From contig NC_045441.1 of the NCBI RefSeq assembly GCF_002776525.5, positions 88,043,101 through 88,107,100 on the forward strand: a stretch of 64,000 nucleotides of DNA. The letters are read 5' to 3'. Positions 56,426-64,000 of the stretch are shown one piece after another. Within the stretch, counting starts at the first letter, position 1. Each line of letters begins with the position of its first letter. Source of the DNA: Piliocolobus tephrosceles (Eukaryota > Chordata > Mammalia > Primates > Cercopithecidae). The notes beneath the pieces are model-generated. The model did no database searches. It saw only the letters and a program-made list of their open reading frames with translations, and was not told the origin of the DNA. Made by a program: the position numbers and the translations under genes.

Positions 56426-57545
56426 ACAGTTTTCCGACTGCAAACACGTGGATTTCATTTCAGATATTTTCCAAATTTAAAAATGTATTCTTTTGAAAAA
56501 TTTTGCCCCAAGCAAAAGACAAATTGCAACATTCACATTTTGTGAGTGACGGAAATCTTTACCTCTACAGCCTGGTTGACTTAATGCAAGGATATCCAAA
56601 AAAATAATGAATCTAATGTCACTCATTTAACAACAAAATGATACTGTCAGCATTTTGATTAATGTATATTTTGAACCAAGAGACCATTGTCTTATAGAAA
56701 TATTCTAGACCAATTGCTAGTCTAGACTACAAAGTTGGACGGAGGTGCCTTCTAAATCAAATCCTTTTATATCCCACAGGCTGAGATCATGCACATCTGA
56801 GATGTGTTAGTTGAAATTCCACACAGTCTTCAATTGCCAAGTTTGGATGGAATGAACATAATACTAAAAGTAAGGAAACTAAGAAAAATTAACATAAAAA
56901 CTTTTTACTATATAAATGTTCTACAGAGAGCAGCAGGAAAGAAGGGCCCCCAGCATTCTCGGCTCACATATTTAAACTTGATGCTGACCTATTGTTACTT
57001 CCAGGGAGGAATTGGGAAGGTTAGGAAAAAGATTTCAAGATTGAGCAACCAATTACAATTAACTCAGAAGTATTTTCTGAACAACTTTCTGTGGGGGGAC
57101 ACGTATGTCTGAGATGTGATTCCTTCACTCGCAGCTTGATCAAAGTATCTGACAGTTTGATTGAAGATGTATTCTCACCATTTTACCAGTTCAACCTTTA
57201 TTTTCTGAATATTTAGAGTATTACAAGTATTATTACAAATTATTGGAGTAAAAGAGGAGTAAAAGTAAATTTCCTACAATCAAAAAAAATGCCATCATGA
57301 GAGCAATATAGTAAACTTTTCAGTGAAATATGTTAAGTGCTAAAATGGCAGAGTGCCCACTTCTCAGTCTTCATTTAGCCTTCATATAACTCCCATGAGA
57401 AGAATATAGGAATTTAATTTATTTTATTATGGTGATAAATATGGACAAATAACCTAATATAAAACTGGGCAAATCATATAAATAAGGGATTATTGCAAGC
57501 CAGGCTAAAATATGAAACAAACATATGAAAGATTCTAAAGCTTAC
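56426..57545. other. 1.1 kb unassigned sequence with 102-residue frame
   Basis: The plus frame 56804-57112 is basic in its second half and does not belong to a repeat I can name. There is no start context, splice pattern or domain to support a gene. It probably lies in an old unidentified repeat or unique sequence. Confidence 0.35.
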
Positions 57546-58094
57546 TAGTAGGAAACTGCCAACTACAGCAGCGATGAGATACTGTTTTCCTTCCTTCAGG
57601 TCAGTGAAAATTAAAAGTGGGGATGCCAGTCAGTGTTTCCTAGGGTGCCAGGAAGTAAGCACACTCATGGCTTATAAAAATCCAAAATTGCTATTAATTC
57701 ATGCAAAGGAATATCTACTAACATAAACATATATAATCTTAATAAAATAATAACTAGCAAGACAAATAAGGAGAGAAGTGAAAAAAAAATCCTCCAAAAA
57801 TATCCAAAATGTTCATCATTGGGGAAAAGTTAAATATTATGGTTTTGATCCATATTATTGAACATTTTACCTTAATTAAAAGTGTTGGTCAGATCCATAC
57901 ATTTGACTAGAGGCTATCTTTTGACATGTTTTGTGAAAAAGTCATTTTTCCCAGTGTTTTTATTGTGACACTGTAATACTGTTTTTTAAACAAATAACAT
58001 AAAACTCATTGTGTATGATATATAGGTATACATCTTTTCATCTGTGTGAGGAAGGTTATGGAAAAGGCTGTTATTAACCTTAGAAACCTGTAGC
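57546..58094 (+). mobile_element. L1M 3' region
   Basis: Plus-strand old L1: 'gcgatgagatactgttttcc', 'tcaggtcagtgaaaattaaa', 'tccaaaatgttcatcattgg', 'gggaaaagttaaatattatg' in L1 order. Heavily decayed. Confidence 0.65.
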
Positions 58095-61000
58095 AGAAGA
58101 AATGCAGTTCATATATGGATTATTGTTCATTTTTCCCCTTACACAGATTTTTATATTTTGACTAATTTAGGTAAACCTATTATGATTGTGCTTGAAAATA
58201 TTAATTGTAATAAAAACATAAATGGTGTAAAGTAATGACAGGAATGAACTTGAAGTATTTTTTATTACTAATGTTTGTAATTTATGGAACTGTGACTTCT
58301 CCCCATCCACTTGTATAGATAATTAAGAATTTAATGTTGGTTTTAAAATTAAGATTTTTAACAAAATATGTAATTGTTATATTTTTTGCATCTGAAAATT
58401 AATTTGATACCTTTTCTCATGCCTATCAGTAAGTAAGTTGGAGTAGATAATATTGTCCTGCTTTACAAATAACTTGCCCTAGACTACATGGCAAATACAA
58501 AAAAAAATTATTGATTCATGTTCAGAAAGAAACTCTGACATAGTTACATCAATCAAAAGGCAAATATGAGAAAGTAATTCTAACTCCACTGAGAAGCTAT
58601 TCTTTCAAAAAACCAAAGTGTTGCTAACTGACTCTGAATAGGAATTATGTCAGTCTATGGCATAGGGTATGGATAAAACAGCTAGGCTGATGCTTCACAG
58701 CAATGATTGGTCCAGATCTTTGAATTTTAATTAAGTTCAAGTTAGAAACATTTTTTAAAATGTGCTTTAAGTATAAACATAGAAATAATGATTTTTCTTC
58801 CTTATCTGTTACACTGCAAAGACTAAGTTTTTATAACTAGTGCTTTGTCCAGTGAATTTGTAAACAGAAATTCTACAATTTTGCTAGAACTGTTTTTAAA
58901 TTTCTATATCTATATAATGTAGTGCAATAAACATGTAAATGAATTTCTTACACATATATTAATATATTTACCATTTAGGCCTCATCTACATAGTCAACAT
59001 GAAAATCTTTCAGAGAATAGGGCAATATATTTTTCACAACATAAATAACCTATAAAATATATTAAAATATTGATTTAAAATATATCCTAAGGCTATGAAA
59101 TGTAAAATAAAATATAATTTCTAATAGAAAGAAATGCAAGTCAGCATTACTTTATTACATTCTTTCTGTACACATTCTTGAAACTATCAAATTTTGTGGA
59201 CCCTAACATCACTAATGTTATCTTCTGTGGTAAAGTTTGTTAGGGAGAGTTTAGGGATAGGTTTTGCACAACCCTAATTTGTGCATTTTCTACCTCCTAC
59301 AGATTTTTACATAATATTGACTTCAATTAACAAAGGTATTGAGCATTGCTTCTATTTTCAGAATATGGCTCCTCTCTTACATGTTTTGAATTTTATCTAC
59401 TCAGGTGATTAAACTAGACCCAGGGTTTACACCAAGAAATGGTTGCACAATGTGTTAATAGGTTTTTTTTTAATCAAGTATTCAATATCACTCAATTCTG
59501 AATAAATTATTTTTAATAAATACATAAAATTAGTAATAATGCTTAGCAGAAATGTTTAAACTAAATCTTAATAAAACCATGTATCATAGTAAGTAAATAT
59601 TCTACCTTCTCATTTTCCTTACAAATAAGCACTGACAATTAGGCAGCATTTAACATTTATCATGCTTATCTTCACAGCTGCAGTGGCATTGAAGGTGATT
59701 AAGAGTGGCAAGAAGAGTTTTCTTTTGTAAAGATTTGAAAATAGAGGGAAATAATGATTTATTCTCCCTTGCTTGTTGAGTGGTTAGAGGTAGATAAGCG
59801 GATTTGTAGTGAGGTCATCAGTCACAATTGGTTGGTAATTTGAAAATGGATTAGCTTAGAAGGAGCAATTTCTGCTCCATGGGTTTCAGTGAAAAAGTCT
59901 GCCTAATTCTGTAAGAGACCTCATAAACTGGCAGAGATCAATGCCTACCTAATGTGCCATTATGCACTGGGCACACTTCAATGATTACAGCACAGCTGTG
60001 GCTGGGTTTTGCTTGATATTTCTTTAGCACTTGCACCACAGGTGCTCCACATGACTATTTTGCCCAAAGGAATAAACTCTTTAGGGAATTAAAATGGAGG
60101 AGCGGTTTTGCTTTCTAAGAAGCTTTTCACTTTTGAACTGAGGAATGGCCAGTGTCAGATGTCAATAATGTTAGCCTAGTAATAAATAAAGACTAAACAA
60201 CTTATGGGAAGAAAATCATCTTCCATTATATTTCTGGATGGCCTTTTCTTATTCTAAAAATTTTATGGGATCATACTACCTGACTTTGTAACTTGAAAGA
60301 ACATGGTAACACAAATTTCCAAATGGAAATGTTCAATGTTTTATGAAATAGATTTTCTTTTTTTATTTTTAATGGAAGAGACAGCATTACATAATTTTTT
60401 AAGTTTTTCTGATAGGTCATGCAAATTAGATGGAAATGGAGAAGGAAAAAGAATTCAATAAAATAAATTTAAAATAAAAATTGAATGTTATATACACCAC
60501 TGATAATCCATAGTCTTATGATCCCAAGATTTCTGTACTGGCTATGTGCAAATATTGTATGTTGCAATAATGGGTAAAATATATTAAGAACAGATAAATA
60601 ATTTGAAATGCAAATCTATGTCATGCAAATAATAAATTCTGTTTTAAGCTTTACACAAAGAAATACTAAGTAATGTTACCTAAAAACTTATTTATTTATC
60701 TAAAAATTCATTATCTAAAATTTTATCTTATAGTTCATTAAATATAATATGATAAATAATGAGATGCTACAAACAACATTCCAAGGTAATATAACACACA
60801 GAAAGGAGTTTATTGAGAATAATTTATGATTGATTCCTTGGTACCAGCAGGAACCATATGTGGTATACAGTCTAACTCTTTAAAGTCCAGGTTTTATGGA
60901 ACATCGACATGGGTTTACAGTTAATCAGCAATCTTATCAGAAATGCTAGCTCTCATTTAGGTACCTGACCTTTTCAAAGTAAAAGAAATACAATACAATG

Positions 61001-61619
61001 ATTAGACAAATAATGCTTTAAGATTTTAGGGGCAAAGAAAAGGGTTTTCTGTTCCAAATTATTTCTCAATCTGCTCATGTAAAATCTTTTCAAGAGGGTA
61101 CAGTCATCTAATCCACAGTTAAATGTTCATCTCTGAATGAAGTGGTCCAGTAAAGGTAACATATTTACTTGAAGTTTAGTACATGAAACAACAGTAGCAA
61201 TAGGCCCATTTAATACATCCATAAAATTATGTTCGATTTCAAATGAATAGTTAATTTTTAAAAAGGGCTGACTTCAGAAGAGAACTGCTGTTCTGGTGAG
61301 AGGACTACCATACCATGGGAGTTGTGGGGGTTGCTGTAGGAGTTTGGGAAAGGAGACAATTTGAAGGCTGTCACATGATGAAAGGAAGGTGAAGTTTCAA
61401 CTGTGTGAATCCACTGGCTAGTACTCAGAATATTATGGCTCCTTAAACACAGTTAAGATAAACAGGAAAAAAAATTTTAAATGTGTAAAATCTAAAAATG
61501 GAAAGAGTATAACATGGAAAGCAATACAAAAGATAACCCTTTTTAAAGGGTATTTGAGATCAAAGAAGAGGTCCTCAGATTCTAGATGAGTCAAGGACAC
61601 AGACAGTTTTTTTGTTTGG
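58095..61619. other. 3.5 kb largely repeat-free sequence
   Basis: The longest stretch without a recognisable transposon. Most is AT-rich. A block at about 59640-60190 has more balanced composition, few low-complexity runs and motifs such as CAGCTG (59991-60002 region) and TAAT cores. No coding frame or RNA gene recognised. Confidence 0.4.
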
Positions 61620-62399
61620 TTGGTTTGGTTTGTTTTTTGGTTGTAAAAACAGCTTTATTAATGTATAATTTACATATCATAAAATTCACCAATTTTAAGT
61701 ATATAATGCCATGTACATTTATTTACAAGGTGATATAATTAGCATCACAATCTAATAATGGAATTTTTTCATCTTCCCTAAAAGAAACCACTAGCTGTCA
61801 CATCCCATTCTCTCCCACTTCTAACCCTAAGTAAGCACTAATCAAATTATTGCCTGTATCGATTTTCCTGTCTTGACATTTTATATCAAAGAAATTATAT
61901 AATTTATGTTCTTTTGTGACTTTTTGCTTAGCATGTTTTCAAAGTTCATTCAATTTTAGCATGTATCATTATTTCACTCCTCTTTATTGCCAAATAATAT
62001 CGCATTGAATAGATATACCACAATTTATATTACCATTTATCAATCAATTGCCATTTGGATTTTTTCTACTTTTTGGTTATTGTGAGTAATACTATGAATA
62101 TTCTTGTATAAGTTTTTACATGGACATGTTTTCATTTGTTGTTGGTACATATCTACAAGTGGAAATGCTGGATCACATGGTAACACTATGTGTAGCTTTT
62201 TGAGGAGCTGCCACACTGTTTTCCACAGCAGCTGCATCATTTTGCATTCTCACCAGCAACATGTGAGGGTTCCAAGTTCTCAGTATCCTTGCTAACATTT
62301 GTCATTGTATTTTTTTTATTATTGCCATCCTAGTTGTTGTGAAGTAGTGTCTCATTGTGGTTTTAATTGCATTTATTTTATGTTTGTGTGTCTATCTGT
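61620..62399 (-). mobile_element. L1M 3' region
   Basis: Reversed old L1: 'ctttattaatgtataattta', 'catatcataaaattcaccaa', 'tttattgccaaataatatcg', 'ttttggttattgtgagtaat', 'ggaaatgctggatcacatgg', 'gtgtctcattgtggttttaa'. Frames at 62040-62295 are within it and have no coding value. Confidence 0.92.
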
Positions 62400-63180
62400 A
62401 TTATTTTTAATTTTTTATTGATAATAATTGTACATATTTATGGGTATAGTATGGTGTTTTTATACTTGTGTATAATGTGCAGTGATCAAATGAAGATAAT
62501 TGGCATATTCAACATCTCAAACAGTTATCATTTCTTTATGTTGGGAACAGTCAAAATCCTCTCTTCTAGCTATTTTGAAATATACAATAAATTATTGTTA
62601 ACTGTGGTCACCATGCTGTGCTATAGAACACAGAAACCTAATTACTCCTATCTAACTGTAGTTTTGTACCCATTAATGAACCACTCCCTATCCTGTCCTC
62701 CAGCCTACCCTTTCCAGTTTGGCAATCACTATTCTACTCTCTACTTCTATGAGATCACCTCTTTTAGCTCCCACATATGAGTGAAAATGTAGTATTTGTC
62801 ATTCTGTGCCTGGCTTACTTCACTCAACATAATGTCCTCCAGGCTCATCCATGTTGCTGCAAATGAGAAGATTACTGTTTGTTTGTTTTGTTTTTTTTTT
62901 TTTACAGTCAAATAGTACTTCACTGGATGTATACATACGACATTTTCTTTATCCATTCATTTATGGAAGGACACAGGTTTTTCCATTTCTCAGCTATTGC
63001 AAATAGTGCTCTAATAAACATGGGAAGAGTCCGTAAGCTCTTTAGCGTAAGGATTTCCTTTCTTTTGGATATATACCCAGTAGTGGGACTGCTGGATTAT
63101 AGTTTTTTTGTGGAACCTTGTACTCTTTTCTAAAATGGCTGTATTACTTCACATTCCCACCAAACAATATGTAAGTCAAG
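62400..63180 (-). mobile_element. Second, younger L1 3' region
   Basis: Another reversed L1, abutting the first: 'attgataataattgtacata', 'atactttt'-type end, 'ggtcaccatgctgtgctata', 'cctcttttagctcccacata', 'tggatatatacccagtagtg'. Similarity to L1PB/L1MA 3' regions is good. The repeat of the L1 3' region from its start shows that this is a separate insertion. The 137-residue plus frame at 62367-62780 is antisense to the L1 and spurious. Confidence 0.9.
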
Positions 63181-63205
63181 TTCAAAGAACACACAGACAT
63201 GGTTG

Positions 63206-63471
63206 CTTTTTTTTTTTTTTTTTTTTTTAAGACAGAGTCTTGCTCTGTTGCCTAGGCTGGGGTGCAGTGGTGCAATCTCGGCTCACTGCAAACTCCACCT
63301 CCCGGGTTCAAGCAGTTCTCCTGCCTCAGCCTCCTGAGTAGCTGGGGCTACAGGCGTGCACCTCTAGGTCTGGCTAATTTCTGTGTTTTTAGTAGAGATG
63401 GGATTTCACCATGTTGGCCAGGCTGGTCTTGAACTCCTGACCTCAAGTGATCCACCCACCTTGGCCTCCCA
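63206..63471 (-). mobile_element. AluS, 5'-truncated
   Basis: Reverse Alu with oligo-T at 63206-63229. It stops at 'ggcctcccaaa' so that the first ~40 bases of the Alu are missing. No target duplication found. Confidence 0.92.
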
Positions 63472-63675
63472 AATGGTCTTTGAACTTCTATGACCTCATT
63501 GTGTTCATTTATAAAATGCATTGATTAGATTAAATATCTTATGTCCTGACTATTTTTAAATGACGTAAATTACTTTATGGGTGCCACTTATTTGTGAAAT
63601 TGGGTAGCATAAACTTAATTCATTTAAAAATTCAATATTTTTTAGAAAAATTGACTTTAAATTTGTTTAAAGATT

Positions 63676-63810
63676 AGCTGCGCATGGTGGGCCACACCTG
63701 TAGCCCCAGCTACTGGGGAAGCTGAGATAGTAAGATCTTCTGAGCCCAGGAGTTCAAATCCAGCCTTGGCAATATAGTGAGACACTGCCTCCAAAAATAT
63801 GAAATAAAAA
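63676..63810 (+). mobile_element. FLAM-type Alu monomer
   Basis: A 135-bp single-arm 7SL-derived element: 'cgcatggtgggccacacctg', 'tgagcccaggagttcaaatc', 'atatagtgagacactgcctc', ending in an A-rich tail. Flanked by AAAGATT at 63669-63675 and 63811-63817. Confidence 0.85.
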
Positions 63811-63817
63811 AAAGATT

Positions 63818-64000
63818 GCATATATAAACATTTTAAGATGTTAAATTTTTAAGCAATAAAGATGGAAGTATCTATTTCCTGAAGCATGGGAAAATTGGGC
63901 TTCACATTGTATTTACATGTGGTGCAGTGATGATTCTCAGAGAGATACTGGAATATAAAAGGAAAATTTCTCTTTTGTTACCATTTTTCTAAACCCAGCT
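63818..64000. other. Unassigned end of window
   Basis: No repeat or gene recognised. Confidence 0.35.

Noticed and set aside
56804..57112. 102-residue plus-strand frame with a basic C-terminal half
   Set aside because: No family resemblance, no start context and no splice signals. A frame this long can occur by chance in 64 kb on six frames.
62367..62780. 137-residue plus-strand open frame with hydrophobic segments
   Set aside because: It lies wholly in reversed L1 3' regions. Its membrane-like look comes from T-rich antisense sequence.
1..64000. tRNA, snRNA, 7SK, Y RNA or mitochondrial insertions
   Set aside because: I looked for their characteristic starts and box motifs while reading and saw none. 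A covariance-model search would be more sensitive.

Overview
This is nuclear DNA from an Old World monkey (Cercopithecidae). No functional protein-coding or RNA gene could be supported anywhere in the 64 kb. The lineage call rests on five young AluY copies (5.3, 25.5, 43.7, 47.0 and 51.5 kb). They share differences from the human AluY consensus as I remember it: CAAGCC instead of CACGCC near the left end, GAGACGGG instead of GAGGCGGG, AACTAGCC instead of AATTAGCC, GCGAGGTGG instead of GCGTGGTGG, and GATCCGGCC instead of GATCGCGCC. These match the AluYR-type subfamilies that expanded in macaques and their relatives. The sequence is AT-rich by eye, and every long open frame lies in a transposon, a microsatellite, a purine-rich tract or unremarkable AT-rich DNA.

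Layout. 0-1.05 kb: a minus-strand L2 followed by a plus-strand L2 tail. 1.26-6 kb: old minus-strand L1M fragments hit by two Alus and by a Tigger1 DNA transposon (3.44-5.66 kb); Tigger1 has lost the middle of its transposase and later received a young AluY. 6.6-10.2 kb: three more Alus, a MIR and two L2 blocks. 10.2-24 kb: mostly unassigned AT-rich sequence, with an AT/CA/TG microsatellite (12.5 kb), a MIR, a hAT element (14.7 kb), a 450-bp purine-rich GC island (15.8 kb), a small perfect palindrome (17.4 kb) and L1 pieces. 24.5-26.3 kb: an L2 3' end interrupted by an L1 and by a young AluY, then a (GATA)n array. 28.4-29.7 kb: two MaLR LTRs in opposite orientation, the second inserted in a MIR and itself carrying an Alu. 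30-41 kb: mostly unassigned, with an AluY, MIRs, L2 pieces and several microsatellites. 41.4-48 kb: three Alus, a MIR and a MER2 element. 49.2-53.2 kb: a long decayed minus-strand L1M holding a hAT element with an 8-bp target duplication plus two Alus, then an ERVL-type LTR. 53-61.6 kb: mainly unassigned sequence. 61.6-64 kb: two minus-strand L1 3' regions, a truncated Alu and an Alu monomer.

Nothing here works together as a gene system; the window is either intergenic or deep inside a large intron. Its informative content is the layered transposon history, in which many insertions are proved by matching target-site duplications, plus a few unexplained stretches: the purine-rich island, a repeat-made palindrome, and three repeat-free blocks that look like candidate conserved non-coding elements. 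I found no evidence of an undescribed biological system. Family names come from recognising consensus features by eye, so subfamily names and the ends of old fragments are approximate.
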